64,000 nt of DNA from Lujinxingia vulgaris (lineage in GTDB: Bacteria > Myxococcota_A > Bradymonadia > Bradymonadales > Bradymonadaceae), in the NCBI RefSeq assembly GCF_007997015.1, contig NZ_VOSM01000001.1:186001-250000 (forward strand). The letters are read 5' to 3'. The notes beneath the pieces were generated by a model, which saw nothing but the letters and a program-made list of their open reading frames with translations, did not search any database and was not told the DNA's origin. Numbering within the stretch: position 1 is the stretch's first letter; the number at the start of each line of letters is the position of its first letter. This document shows positions 18,976 through 28,045 of the stretch, one piece after another. The position numbers were made by a program, and so were the translations under genes.

Positions 18976-20205
18976 TCAGCCGTGAGCGGGGGCGTTGAGG
19001 GCCTTTAGGATGGCGTCTCGGAGCTCGATGAGGCGTTCGGTCAGCGAGGGGGCGTCGTCGGGGGCGTTGCGCCAGCGGTCGAGGAGGCCTTCGCGGGCCA
19101 CAAGCGCGGTGTCGCCGTGGCGGACCAGGCGAGCACGCTGGAGAACTTCGAGGAGCTCATGGGCCTTTAAGGGGCGGCAGTCTTCGGCCTGATCGCGGCA
19201 GTGAGGGACGCGGTCGGCCGGGGTCAGGTCGAGGGTGGTGGCCAGATCATTGAGCGCGTCGATCAGGGGGCCGAGCTCCTGGCCGCGCCACCAAAGGCGC
19301 ACACCGTACATGTCGTCGGTGAGGGTGAAGGTGTGGCGGCCAGCGCGGTCGCATGAGGTGAGCATGGCCATGATCATGGCGACGTAGGGGTTGCAGGTGA
19401 CGATGAGGGTGGCCAGCTCGGGGCTTTGTTTTGAGGCCAGCGCCAGGGTGTTGGGGTTGAGGGGGATGGAGCCAAACCAGCGCGCGGGTTGGTCGGGGAC
19501 ATCGTAGGAGGCGCGACTCCAGCGTTTCTGAGGCAGAGGTTCGTTGCGCAGAAAGAGAAGGAGCTGGGCGGGGATGCCGATCCAGATGGCGGTGCGTGAG
19601 GAGAACTTGCGGGCGCTAAACGCGCTCAGAAAACTCTGGCCTTCAAAGGAGAGTGCGGCGTGGGATTGGGGCAGGGGCTGGCCGGTGGTCCAGTCGAAGT
19701 CCTGGCGGTGGTAGGCGTAGCCGAGCATGGCGGCCAGGGCGGAGGCGCGGCGCTCGACGGTGGCCGGCGCGAGCTTTGTGTGGGCAGTGATGGCGCGGCG
19801 ACAGGCCTCGCGGGTGGCGGCCGGTTCGGGGGTGTCGGCGAGCTCGGCGCGTTTGAGCTGGTGGACGGTGCGCACGAGCTGGCGGGAGAAGAGGGCGTTG
19901 GCGAAGATGCGCGGTCTTGCCGGCGGGCTCAGCGCAAATCGTTGTCCCTCCGCGCTCAACCCCCACTCGCCGCCTCCCTCGATGGTGGCCAAGCCAAGCC
20001 AGCGGGAGAAGTCGGCGTAGTAGCGTGCGGTGCGCGGGTCGACCTCCATGGCCTCGGCGATGGCGCTGAGCTCGTGGATGCCTTTGTGGAGCTGGTCGAT
20101 GAGCGCCAGGAAGGTGGCCAGGTTGTTGGCCTGGGGAGCCTCGGAGATGGCGTCGAGAAGATCGAGCTGGGGCTTCTCGGAGATGTCGTCGAAGGTGTCG
20201 TTCAT
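18976..20205 (-). CDS. Winged-helix-like protein of unknown function
   Basis: A 409-residue soluble protein. The N-terminal 90 residues (FLALIDQLHKGIHELSAIAEAMEVDPRTARYYADFSRWLGLA) look like a winged helix-turn-helix in which a recognition helix follows AIAEAMEVDPRTARYY. The remainder is alpha/beta and contains a single Cys pair (CRDQAEDC). Domains with this N-terminal pattern occur in restriction-associated and regulatory proteins, but no nuclease or methylase motif is present here. It may be a regulator; no specific function is claimed. Confidence 0.65.
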   Translation of the reverse strand: MNDTFDDISEKPQLDLLDAISEAPQANNLATFLALIDQLHKGIHELSAIAEAMEVDPRTARYYADFSRWLGLATIEGGGEWGLSAEGQRFALSPPARPRIFANALFSRQLVRTVHQLKRAELADTPEPAATREACRRAITAHTKLAPATVERRASALAAMLGYAYHRQDFDWTTGQPLPQSHAALSFEGQSFLSAFSARKFSSRTAIWIGIPAQLLLFLRNEPLPQKRWSRASYDVPDQPARWFGSIPLNPNTLALASKQSPELATLIVTCNPYVAMIMAMLTSCDRAGRHTFTLTDDMYGVRLWWRGQELGPLIDALNDLATTLDLTPADRVPHCRDQAEDCRPLKAHELLEVLQRARLVRHGDTALVAREGLLDRWRNAPDDAPSLTERLIELRDAILKALNAPAHG

Positions 20206-20390
20206 CGCACTACTCTAGCGCAGAAGGGGACCGGAGGCGACGCCCGCGTTTTGCATGGGCGGGGGCTGTGTTATGGTCCGCGCCGAAACCGCCGCCGGCG
20301 CCACCCTGCAGCCCAGTGAGGCTTAACGTTGAGGCGCAACCGGCATGAGACGACTGACCACGACTGAAACACAAGCATGGGAGCGACCCG

Positions 20391-21350
20391 ATGCCTACAA
20401 CCCAGAAGATGATCACCGTGACGTTGATGGCCTGCGCGCTGTGGGGATGCAGCAAGACCGAGGCGCGGGTGCTCAATGTGGTGACGCACGAGATTGAGAA
20501 GTGCCGCGCGTCGGAAGACACCTTTTACGAGGTTAAGCTCCACGGCGATGAGACCTACGAGGTGCTGACGCAGACCTGTCATGAGGCGATCTCGGAGGTT
20601 GAGATGGCCAGCGAGTGGCGCGGCAAGGTGACGACCGGGCCGGTGTCGTGGATGGCCGGTGAGGATAAGGCGACGCGCGCGTTTGTGCTGAGCAACGTGG
20701 AGTGGCCCGAGCTGGATCGCGCCATGCGGATGGCTAACAACCCGGAGGCCAACGCGAAGTCGCTGGCCGAGGCCGAGAAGAGCTTTGCGGCGGCGCAGGC
20801 CGAGTACCCGAAGAGCGGTTGGGTGCGTCTGGCGCGCCTGGACAACCTGCTGAAGTTGCGTGAGGAGACGCGCTCGGGCACCGAGGCGCCGGAGACGCTG
20901 GGTGAGGAGGCTTCCGCGGTGATCGAGGAGATCGACGCCTGGGCCAAAGAAAGCGGGGAGGGCGAAGTCGCCGCTGAGGCTCGCCTCAAGGCCATCGCGT
21001 ATTACGAGCGTTATATCACCCGTCAGGAGGGGGCGCTGGAGTCGTTGGGGTCGCGCACGCCCTGGTTTGAGGCGGCGATCGAGCAGGCTAAAAAAGATGG
21101 TGATACCGAGACGGTGGAGGAGTACTCCAAGGAGCTTGAGGAGCGTCTGGCGCGGGAGCCGGCTGAGCGTGAGGCGCTGGAGGTGCGGCTGCATCGGCTC
21201 AAAGAGCTTCGCTGTGAGCAGACCACGGCGTTGAGTGTGAGCGGCGTGGAGGATAACGCGCTGCGAGAGACGATCAGCTCAAAGCTCTCGGCGATCACCT
21301 GCCCGGTGCCGGCGCGGGTGGCGGCCGATGCCGAGGGCGCGGCGGAGTAA
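20391..21350 (+). CDS. Lipoprotein with helical repeat region
   Basis: A 319-residue protein whose N-terminus ends in the lipobox ALWGC (Cys20). It is strongly helical and charged. Residues 100-190 resemble tetratricopeptide-like helices (AEAEKSFAAAQAEYPKSGWVRLARLDNLLKL), and a coiled coil (about 235-275) follows. There is a Cys near each end of the mature chain. No enzyme motif is present. It is transcribed alone and ends at a hairpin terminator. Confidence 0.7.
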   Translation: MPTTQKMITVTLMACALWGCSKTEARVLNVVTHEIEKCRASEDTFYEVKLHGDETYEVLTQTCHEAISEVEMASEWRGKVTTGPVSWMAGEDKATRAFVLSNVEWPELDRAMRMANNPEANAKSLAEAEKSFAAAQAEYPKSGWVRLARLDNLLKLREETRSGTEAPETLGEEASAVIEEIDAWAKESGEGEVAAEARLKAIAYYERYITRQEGALESLGSRTPWFEAAIEQAKKDGDTETVEEYSKELEERLAREPAEREALEVRLHRLKELRCEQTTALSVSGVEDNALRETISSKLSAITCPVPARVAADAEGAAE

Positions 21351-21399
21351 GCCGACTTCGCACAAGCTGAGCTTGCGTTGAGGATGTTGGTCTCAACGT

Positions 21400-21434
21400 A
21401 TCGACCCGTCACGTGTTGTGGCGGGTCGATGTCT
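21400..21434 (+). terminator. Probable intrinsic terminator
   Basis: ATCGACCCG (21400-21408) pairs with CGGGTCGAT (21422-21430), and the inner CAC/GTG extends the stem to about 13 bp. A weak T-rich stretch (GTCTTTTGG) follows. It lies between the convergent lipoprotein and hydrolase genes. Confidence 0.6.
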
Positions 21435-21455
21435 TTTGGGGGGAGGGCGCGGGGG

Positions 21456-22313
21456 TTATCGGGTGAGGAAGTCGGCCAGGGCGCGGTTGAACTCCAGGGG
21501 GGCGTCTTCCATGGGGCTGTGGCCGCAGCCTTCAAAGATGTGAAGGCGGGCGTCGGGGATGTCGCGGTGGAGGCGGTGGGCGGTGTCGAGGGGGAGGAGG
21601 TGATCGCGGTCGCCCCAGAGCAGAAGGGTGGGCAGCGCGATGGTGTGACCACCGGCGCTGCGGTCACCGGCGGCGACGATGTCGCTGGCGAGTTTGAGCA
21701 TGAACTTCAGGCGCGCCGGATCTTTAAGAGGGGTCAGGTAGGCGTCGAGCTCGGGGAGGGACATGCGCGCACGGCGCCACTGCATGGGTTCAAGCAGGCG
21801 GATGCCCAGGCGGTTCATGCCCAGGCTCGCCACGGAGGTGGGCAGCGCCTTGATGAGGGGGGCTGTGCGCGGGGAGGTGCGAAGTTTAAGTCCGGGGCTG
21901 ACCAGGCTTAAGGACTGCAGGCGGGGCTCGGGGCTTTGGCGGGCGTGCAGAAAGCTCAGGGTGGCGCCCAGGGAGTGACCGACCAGGTGGATGCGTGGGG
22001 CATCGATGGCGTCGAGGAGGGCCTGGAGCCAGTCGGAGAGGGCGTCGATGGTCGGGGGAATGCGGGGGGAGCGAAAGGTCCGGTCGAAGCCGTGGCCGGG
22101 CAGGTCGGCGACAATGACGCGGAAGTTTTCAGCGGCCGGCGAGATCGCCAGGCGAAACGCCATGGCGTGGGCCATGATGCCGTGGAGAAAGACCACCGTG
22201 TCGGGGCCCTGGCCGCACTCCCACCAGTGGAAGGGGAGGTTCTGGAATGGCGAGGGGGTGTAGACCGAGCGCAGCGCGGCGGGGGCGGAGGCGGGGATCC
22301 AGGCGTTGATCAT
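21456..22313 (-). CDS. Alpha/beta hydrolase
   Basis: A 285-residue protein with a complete alpha/beta-hydrolase triad: the oxyanion strand is FLHGIMAHAMAF, the nucleophile elbow is GHSLG, the acid is in LLWGDRDHLLP, and the His is in EGCGHSPMEDAP. The cap region between them is mostly helical. The start at 22313 was chosen because the preceding 18 codons are low-complexity. The substrate cannot be deduced. It faces the outer-membrane protein gene divergently. Confidence 0.85.
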   Translation of the reverse strand: MINAWIPASAPAALRSVYTPSPFQNLPFHWWECGQGPDTVVFLHGIMAHAMAFRLAISPAAENFRVIVADLPGHGFDRTFRSPRIPPTIDALSDWLQALLDAIDAPRIHLVGHSLGATLSFLHARQSPEPRLQSLSLVSPGLKLRTSPRTAPLIKALPTSVASLGMNRLGIRLLEPMQWRRARMSLPELDAYLTPLKDPARLKFMLKLASDIVAAGDRSAGGHTIALPTLLLWGDRDHLLPLDTAHRLHRDIPDARLHIFEGCGHSPMEDAPLEFNRALADFLTR

Positions 22314-22459
22314 GGCAAGAATCGGGGGCGAAGGGGGAGAAGTGACGCCGAAGCCTGGCGAGAGCATAGCGGCGAACGGGCAAAGGGAAAGGAAAAGCGC
22401 GAGCGGCCATCGCGCGGCAGGTGGTGATGGCGTTGACGGTAGAGGAAAGGGGGGGCGAC

Positions 22460-22487
22460 TTGACGCTCCACACCCCCCTTGATAGAA
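22460..22487 (+). promoter_or_regulatory. Candidate sigma-70-type promoter
   Basis: TTGACG (22460-22465) and TAGAAC (22482-22487) are separated by 16 bp, about 115 bp upstream of the outer-membrane protein start. The -10 box matches only four of six consensus positions. Confidence 0.3.
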
Positions 22488-22602
22488 CCGCCAGACGTAT
22501 TGGAAGTGACCCAGGCTGCACCGGCAGCGATGGCCTCAAGTGAGGGGCTGCGCTGCGAAATGACTGAGCATGCTGCGCCGTCGGGCTGTTGGAGGTTGGT
22601 GG

Positions 22603-23496
22603 ATGAGTGCATGGAAACGCCGAGTAGTGAGTCTGTGGAGCGCGCTCAGTGTCTTGACGCTGGCGGCGCCCGCGATGGCCGGCAGCAATGACCTGGAGCT
22701 GTCGCGCTTTGCGACCTTCAATGACACCACGGATGAGTCTGGGTGCACGGAGACCTGCGGGTTTGCCGAGCCTGATGATCAGCTCTTCTACGACCTCTCG
22801 CGAGATCTGGGGCAGGTGATGGCGCCGCGTTTTGTGGCGCCCTCCGAGACGCTGGGGCAGGCGGGCTTTGCGGTGATGTTTATGGGGAGCCTCTCGGCGA
22901 TCCCTCATAACGAGCGGCACTGGCAGGAAGGTGTGCGCGACCGCAACCCGGAGTCCACGCTCTTTACCGGGCATTTGCAGGTGCGAAAGGGGCTCCCCTT
23001 CTCGTTCGAGGTGGCCGGCAACCTGGGCTACCTCTACGACAGCGAGATGTTCACGATGGGGGCCGATGTGCGCTGGGCGCTCAACGAGGGGTTTTATTAT
23101 TTCCCCGACGTGGGTGTGCGCGGCACGGTCAACACGGTGGTGGGCGCGCGTGAGCTCAACATGGTCAACGTGGGGTGGGACGTCTCCGCCTCGAAGTCCT
23201 TTGCGCTGGGCGGGGTGATGGCGCTGACGCCTTATGTGGGCTTTCAGCAGCTTTATGTGATCAGCTCCAGCCGGGTGCTCAACGCGTATCCGGAAGATCC
23301 GCGGCCGCCGCAGTTTAATCCGGACAGCCCCGGCCAGGTGTTTGCGCCGGAGTTTGTGTTTAGCCAGGAGCAGATCCAGATCAATCGATTCCTGGGCGGG
23401 CTTCGCATGCACGTGTGGATCTTGAACTTCACGTTGGAAGCGGTCTTTTCGGATACGGTTCAGCAGTATACGTTTGCGGGCGGAGTGGACTTCTAA
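22603..23496 (+). CDS. Probable outer-membrane beta-barrel protein
   Basis: A 297-residue protein. A GGAGG supports the ATG at 22603. The signal peptide ends APAMAGS. The mature chain has alternating hydrophobic strands (FSFEVAGNLGYLYDS, GVRGTVNTVVGARELNMVNVGWDV, LTPYVGFQQLYVISSS), and the last residue is Phe, as in barrels inserted by BamA. A short segment near the mature N-terminus has a CTETC pair. Family unknown. Confidence 0.75.
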   Translation: MSAWKRRVVSLWSALSVLTLAAPAMAGSNDLELSRFATFNDTTDESGCTETCGFAEPDDQLFYDLSRDLGQVMAPRFVAPSETLGQAGFAVMFMGSLSAIPHNERHWQEGVRDRNPESTLFTGHLQVRKGLPFSFEVAGNLGYLYDSEMFTMGADVRWALNEGFYYFPDVGVRGTVNTVVGARELNMVNVGWDVSASKSFALGGVMALTPYVGFQQLYVISSSRVLNAYPEDPRPPQFNPDSPGQVFAPEFVFSQEQIQINRFLGGLRMHVWILNFTLEAVFSDTVQQYTFAGGVDF

Positions 23497-23525
23497 ACTG
23501 CGACCCGTCAGCAAGGCTTGAAGGC

Positions 23526-24065
23526 ATGCCAAAGCTCGTAAAGCGCTACGCGAACCGAAAGCTCTACGATACCGAATCGAGCACGTACATCACCCTGGAG
23601 AACATCGAAGAGATGGTTCGAGAGGGGGAGGATGTGCGCATCATCGACAACTCCACGGGGGAAGATATTACCAGCGCGACGCTGGCGCATATCGTGCTCG
23701 ATCAGCAGCGGGCTAACCCGGCGTTTCCGGTCTCGGTGCTGCGGGGGATCATTCAGTCGGGGGAGGAGTTTTTTGCCCGGCTGCAGTGGCCGGTGACGCA
23801 GTTTCGCGATGAGTTTAGGCGTCGGGCCGAGGCGTTGGAGGAGGGGGGCAAGGCGATCCGGGAGTTTGTCGACGGGACGCAGCGCTCGCTCGACGATATG
23901 CAGCGTCGGCTCGATGATCGCTTTCGCGACGCGGTCGACCAGCTCACGCACCTGCCGGAGATGCAGCGCGAGATCGATGAGCTCAAAGAGACGGTCGAGG
24001 ATCTCGAAGATCGGCTGGTGCGCCTGGAGGCGATGGCTGCGCAGGAGCGTCAGAACTCGAAGTAG
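23526..24065 (+). CDS. Polyhydroxyalkanoate synthesis regulator-like protein (PhaR N-domain)
   Basis: A 179-residue protein. Residues 1-65 (KLVKRYANRKLYDTESSTYITLENIEEMVREGEDVRIIDNS...) match the conserved DNA- and granule-binding domain of PhaR, the repressor of phasin genes in polyhydroxyalkanoate storage. The C-terminal half is a long coiled coil (MQREIDELKETVEDLEDRLVRLEAM). No PHA synthase or phasin gene is seen in the window, so a role in storage is only family knowledge. The ATG at 23526 begins the conserved domain. Confidence 0.88.
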   Translation: MPKLVKRYANRKLYDTESSTYITLENIEEMVREGEDVRIIDNSTGEDITSATLAHIVLDQQRANPAFPVSVLRGIIQSGEEFFARLQWPVTQFRDEFRRRAEALEEGGKAIREFVDGTQRSLDDMQRRLDDRFRDAVDQLTHLPEMQREIDELKETVEDLEDRLVRLEAMAAQERQNSK

Positions 24066-24173
24066 AACGATGCACGACGAAGGGGGGTTGGTGGCGCGAG
24101 TGTTTCGCGCTAGATTGGGGGCCGAAGTTGGGGCCTAAGTCCGCAAGATAAAACGAGAAACCGAGGCGTGGCG

Positions 24174-25571
24174 ATGATCATCCGGTGTCCCGAGTGTTCG
24201 ACAGGATTCAACCTCCCCGACGAGCGGGTCAACGAGAAGGGCGTCAAGCTGCGCTGCTCTCGTTGCAGCCATGTCTTTCGCGTGCGAGCGGGGGAGGGCG
24301 ACGACGTGGAGATCTTTTATCAGGATGAGGATAACGCCGAGGAGGGCGCTGAGGTGACGTCGTCGGAAGATGTGGGAGAGAAGAAGTTGAAGTTGCCGGC
24401 CAGGGGCGGGCTTAGTCTGGGCGGCTCGTCGAGCGCCAACCCCTTTCCGAGCGCGGGCCTGAGCCTGAAGCCGAAGAAGGCCAGCGCGCCGGGTGGGGAT
24501 GATGCGTTTGAGGGGGCGTTTGATGAGCCCTCGGAGGCCGAAGAGATGGAGGAGGCCGAGGCGCCGGCAACACCAGCGGCGAAGTTCGGTCCGCCTCCGG
24601 GGGTGAAGGTGGCCGGGGCACCTCCGACGGCGGCTGCGGCGCCGGCGGCGGAAGCACCGGTGGACGACGCGGGGCCGATACTCGGGAATGGCAGCTCCGC
24701 GTTTGGCGACCCTTCGGAGTTTGTGGACGACTCGTTCGGGGCGGACGGGCCTTATTTTGATCCGAACACCGGCAAGGTGGAGTCGCCGGTGGCCCCGGCT
24801 GGCCCGGGGGCCGCTGGACCTCCGGCGGGAGCCCGTCGCCCGGGTGCTCCGGCCGCGCGTGGGGCAGCGCCGGCGGCGGCTGCAGCGCCGGCTCCTGTGG
24901 CGGCGGCCCCGGCGAATTTTGACGACATCGACGATCTTGAGCCGCATCGCATCGGCGGGAGCGGGGGCTCGAAGGTGGTCACGCTGCTTTTGATCGTATG
25001 CCTGGTCGCGATGGGTTTTCTGGGCACGGTGGCGGCGCTCAACGGCGGCTTTTTGGACTTCAAGCAGTTCGGTCAGATGATCGAGGTGGCGTTTGGCGAC
25101 GGGGAGTACACCCCGCGGGAGGCGTGGGCCAAACCCACGCAGACCACGATCATTCAGGCGCCCGAAGATCCCCTTGTGGTGGAGAGCGTGTACGGCCAGC
25201 TGGTCGATGTGGGGCGCAGCGATAAGGTGCTGGTGGTGCGCGGGTTTGTGCGCAGCTACGCCGAGGAGTCCTTCCATAACGTGAAGCTGCGCGCGACGGT
25301 CTCGAGCGCCGAGGGGCGTCCGCTGCGCGAGGTCAACGGGGTGGCGGGTGTCGATGTGAGCGCCGCCGAGGTCGCCGGGCAGAAGAGCGTGGAAGATGCG
25401 CGCGGGCTGGTTGAGGGTGGCGGTCAGTCGCTGAGCCCGAAGAGCGTGGTGCCCTTTACGCTGGTCGTCGACGAGGTGCCGCAGACGGTGCTTGACGGGG
25501 GCAGTTTCGGGCTGAAGGTCTCGGTGATGGATCAGGCCGGCGGTGGTGCGCCGGTGGCCGCTGGCGAGTGA
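24174..25571 (+). CDS. MJ0042-type zinc-ribbon membrane protein with DUF3426-like end
   Basis: A 465-residue protein. The N-terminus (MIIRCPECSTGFNLPDE...KLRCSRCSHVFRV) is the MJ0042 zinc ribbon with two CxxC pairs. A low-complexity Ala/Pro-rich region of about 220 residues follows, then one membrane helix (VVTLLLIVCLVAMGFLGTVAAL, about residues 270-291) and an extracytoplasmic beta domain resembling DUF3426. This architecture is common in delta-proteobacterial lineages; its role is unknown. The ATG at 24174 is preferred to a GTG at 24168. It precedes the next gene by three bases. Confidence 0.8.
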   Translation: MIIRCPECSTGFNLPDERVNEKGVKLRCSRCSHVFRVRAGEGDDVEIFYQDEDNAEEGAEVTSSEDVGEKKLKLPARGGLSLGGSSSANPFPSAGLSLKPKKASAPGGDDAFEGAFDEPSEAEEMEEAEAPATPAAKFGPPPGVKVAGAPPTAAAAPAAEAPVDDAGPILGNGSSAFGDPSEFVDDSFGADGPYFDPNTGKVESPVAPAGPGAAGPPAGARRPGAPAARGAAPAAAAAPAPVAAAPANFDDIDDLEPHRIGGSGGSKVVTLLLIVCLVAMGFLGTVAALNGGFLDFKQFGQMIEVAFGDGEYTPREAWAKPTQTTIIQAPEDPLVVESVYGQLVDVGRSDKVLVVRGFVRSYAEESFHNVKLRATVSSAEGRPLREVNGVAGVDVSAAEVAGQKSVEDARGLVEGGGQSLSPKSVVPFTLVVDEVPQTVLDGGSFGLKVSVMDQAGGGAPVAAGE

Positions 25572-25574
25572 GTG

Positions 25575-26414
25575 ATGTCGGATTCCTCCCAGGAAGAAGA
25601 GCTCGGGGAAGAGCCGCCGGCGGCGTCGGGTGAAGTTCCCGACCCGCTGGCGGCAGCTTATGAAGCCATGGTGCGTCACGCCGTCGGTCTGCCGGAGATC
25701 CCGATGCGGGCCGCCGCGCTCGCTGAGCGTCTGGAGGCGCTGGAGCCCGATGAGGCGGTGTGGTGCCTCGACCAGCTGATTCGCGGTGCGCTCTGGGGTG
25801 ATGCCGACGCGATGGAGGCCATGCTGGCGGCGTCTTTCTGGCTGGTGACGGTCGATGTGGACGCGAAGTACGCGACGCTGAAGGCGCTGTTTGAGGCGGC
25901 CTATCAGGCGGAGCGGGCGTCGGTGGTGGCGCTGTTGCGCGACGCCCCGCCGGTGCGGGCGCTGGCCAGTGGGCGGAGGTTGCCGGAGGTGCGGCTGCCG
26001 CTGGATCGGGAGATCACGCTGGGTGAGCGGCGGATGATGGCCAGCGGGCAGGACCGGCGGCTTTTGGAGCGCCTGGTGATGGATCCGAGCCCGCTTGTGA
26101 TCGGCAAACTTCTGTCCAACCCGCATACCCGCACGCGCGATGTGCTGGTGATCGCGGCACGACGCCCGACGACGCCCGATCTCTTGTGGGAGGTGGCCCG
26201 GCACCCGGCCTGGTGGCGGCGCCTGGAGGTGCGGGAGGCCCTGGCACGTAATCCCTTTGGGAACACCGGCATGGCGCTGAAGGTGTTGCCCACGTTGCCG
26301 CTGAAGATGTTGAGGCAGGTGGCCGGAAGCGGGGAGCTGCACGAGCTTGTGCAAGAGTTCGCCGCGCTGCTGGTGAAGTTGCGCGAGGAGCGCACCGCGC
26401 CCTGGCGGGTCTGA
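25575..26414 (+). CDS. Helical-repeat protein of unknown function
   Basis: A 279-residue soluble protein whose start lies three bases after the zinc-ribbon gene stop. It is acidic at the N-terminus. From about residue 165 it shows HEAT-like helices with a repeated pattern (DPSPLVIGKLLSNPHTRTRDVLVIAARRPTTPDLLWEVARHP, then EVREALARNPFGNTGMALKVLP), resembling leucine-rich or HEAT-type repeats used for protein binding. It is probably co-translated with the membrane zinc-ribbon protein and may bind its cytoplasmic part. Confidence 0.7.
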   Translation: MSDSSQEEELGEEPPAASGEVPDPLAAAYEAMVRHAVGLPEIPMRAAALAERLEALEPDEAVWCLDQLIRGALWGDADAMEAMLAASFWLVTVDVDAKYATLKALFEAAYQAERASVVALLRDAPPVRALASGRRLPEVRLPLDREITLGERRMMASGQDRRLLERLVMDPSPLVIGKLLSNPHTRTRDVLVIAARRPTTPDLLWEVARHPAWWRRLEVREALARNPFGNTGMALKVLPTLPLKMLRQVAGSGELHELVQEFAALLVKLREERTAPWRV

Positions 26415-26456
26415 AGGCTCGCGCCGCGTCGGAAAAGACGTCGAATTATTAAGACG

Positions 26457-26491
26457 CAAAGAGCCTCCCGGAATGGCCGGGAGGCTCTTTG
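26457..26491. terminator. Bidirectional terminator
   Basis: A 14-bp perfect stem (AAAGAGCCTCCCGG and its complement) with the loop AATGG, flanked by A- and T-runs on the two sides. It separates the convergent helical-repeat and phosphohexomutase genes. Confidence 0.88.
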
Positions 26492-26520
26492 TTTATGCGA
26501 CGTCTCGTGTGCCTGTGCGT

Positions 26521-27897
26521 TTACTGAGCGAGCTGGCGCTTGGCGTCGGCGACGGCGTCGTCGAGGAGCTTGAGGTAGGCGTCGCGGGTCTCGGGGGAGT
26601 TGCCCTCGGCGCGCATCACGAGCACGGGCTGGGTGTTGCTGGCACGGACCAGGCCCCAGCCGTGGGGGAATTTGACGCGCACGCCGTCGATGGTGTTGGT
26701 CTCAAACTCGGTGGAGAAGTGCTGGGCGACCAGGCCCGGGACGCGGAACTTGAGCTGCTCGGAGCAGTCGCGGCGGATCTCGGGGGTGACGTGGGTTTGG
26801 GGCACGTCGGCCAGGAGCTCGCTTAAGGTCTTGTCGGTGTTGGAGAGGATCTCGGCCAGGCGGCAGGTGGCGTAGAGCGCATCGTCAAAGCCGAAGAAGC
26901 GATCGTTGAAGAAGATATGACCGCTCATCTCGCCGGCCAGGTGCGCGTTGGTCTCCTGGATTTTGGCTTTGATGAGGCTGTGGCCCACCCGGGCCATCAC
27001 CGGCTCACCACCATGCGCCTTAATATCATCGAAGAGGGTCTGTGAGCACTTCACCTCGCCGATGATCGTGGCGCCGGGGTTGTCTTTGAGGACCTGGCGG
27101 GCAAAGAGGATCATGAGGCGGTCGCCCCAGATGATCTGGCCTTTTTCGTCGACGACGCCGATGCGGTCGCCGTCGCCGTCGTAGGCCACGCCGAAGTCGC
27201 AGCCGAGCGTTTTGACGCGATCGATGAGGTCGACGAGGTTCTCGGGGACGGTGGGGTCGGGGTGGTGGTTGGGGAAGGTGCCGTCGGGCTCGGAGTAGAG
27301 CTCTTCGACGCGGGCGTTGATGGCGTCGCGCAGAAGTTCGGGGGCGATGATGCCGGCGACGCCGTTTCCGGAGTCGACGGCGATGTGGAGCTTGCGCTGG
27401 CCCATGTTGATGTTGTCGCGGACCCACTCGACGTAGTTTTTGCGAAGATCGGGCATGGCCGAGCAGCTCAAGTCGTCGCCGGAGGTGAAGTCGCGGGCTT
27501 CGATGAGGCGACGCAGCTCCTGGATGGTGTCTCCGTGGAGGGTTTCTTTGCCGATCATCATCTTAAAGCCGTTGTACTCCCCGGGGTTGTGGCTGCCGGT
27601 GATTTGCACGGCGCCGTGGAACTCGGAGGTGACGGCGGCGAAGTAGACCAGCGGGGTGGGCACTACGCCCAGGCTGACGACGTGGGCGCCGGCCTCGCGC
27701 ATGCCGCGCTGGAGCGCGTCGAAGATGCGATCGGAGGAGCGGCGCGCGTCGCGGCCGACGCCGATGCGCGGGGCGCTCTGGGTGCGGCGAGTGACCATGG
27801 TGGCGAAAGCGCGTCCGATGTCGCAGACGAGGTCGTCGTTTAGATCGGTGTCGGCGATGCCACGGATGTCGTAAGCGCGAAAGATCTCGGCGTTCAT
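26521..27897 (-). CDS. Phosphomannomutase/phosphoglucomutase
   Basis: A 458-residue alpha-D-phosphohexomutase that interconverts hexose 1- and 6-phosphates for polysaccharide precursor supply. The phosphoserine loop is TGSHNPGEYNGFK, the Mg-binding loop is DGDGDR, the sugar-binding loop is GEMSGH and the phosphate-binding loop is RASNTQP. The order and length match the AlgC/ManB type. The ATG at 27897 begins MNAEIFRAYDIRG, the conserved N-terminus, so the long upstream open frame is excluded. Substrate preference (Man or Glc) cannot be told. Confidence 0.95.
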   Translation of the reverse strand: MNAEIFRAYDIRGIADTDLNDDLVCDIGRAFATMVTRRTQSAPRIGVGRDARRSSDRIFDALQRGMREAGAHVVSLGVVPTPLVYFAAVTSEFHGAVQITGSHNPGEYNGFKMMIGKETLHGDTIQELRRLIEARDFTSGDDLSCSAMPDLRKNYVEWVRDNINMGQRKLHIAVDSGNGVAGIIAPELLRDAINARVEELYSEPDGTFPNHHPDPTVPENLVDLIDRVKTLGCDFGVAYDGDGDRIGVVDEKGQIIWGDRLMILFARQVLKDNPGATIIGEVKCSQTLFDDIKAHGGEPVMARVGHSLIKAKIQETNAHLAGEMSGHIFFNDRFFGFDDALYATCRLAEILSNTDKTLSELLADVPQTHVTPEIRRDCSEQLKFRVPGLVAQHFSTEFETNTIDGVRVKFPHGWGLVRASNTQPVLVMRAEGNSPETRDAYLKLLDDAVADAKRQLAQ

Positions 27898-28045
27898 GAA
27901 GGCTCCGTCGTCGGGAGGGCGAAGGTGAGCGGCGCAGACGTCGAGGCCGGTGTGAATAAAAGAGAGCGGCCCGAAGCTAAGCGCGGCAAAACGTTTAGCA
28001 AGGCCGGATGTAGCACCACGGTGGCGCGGGGGGCAAGTTTGGGGA

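Noticed and set aside
24135-26459. A 774-residue minus-strand open frame opposite the zinc-ribbon and helical-repeat genes
   Set aside because: It is a shadow of high-GC plus-strand genes: Arg/His/Pro-rich, no domain, no ribosome site.
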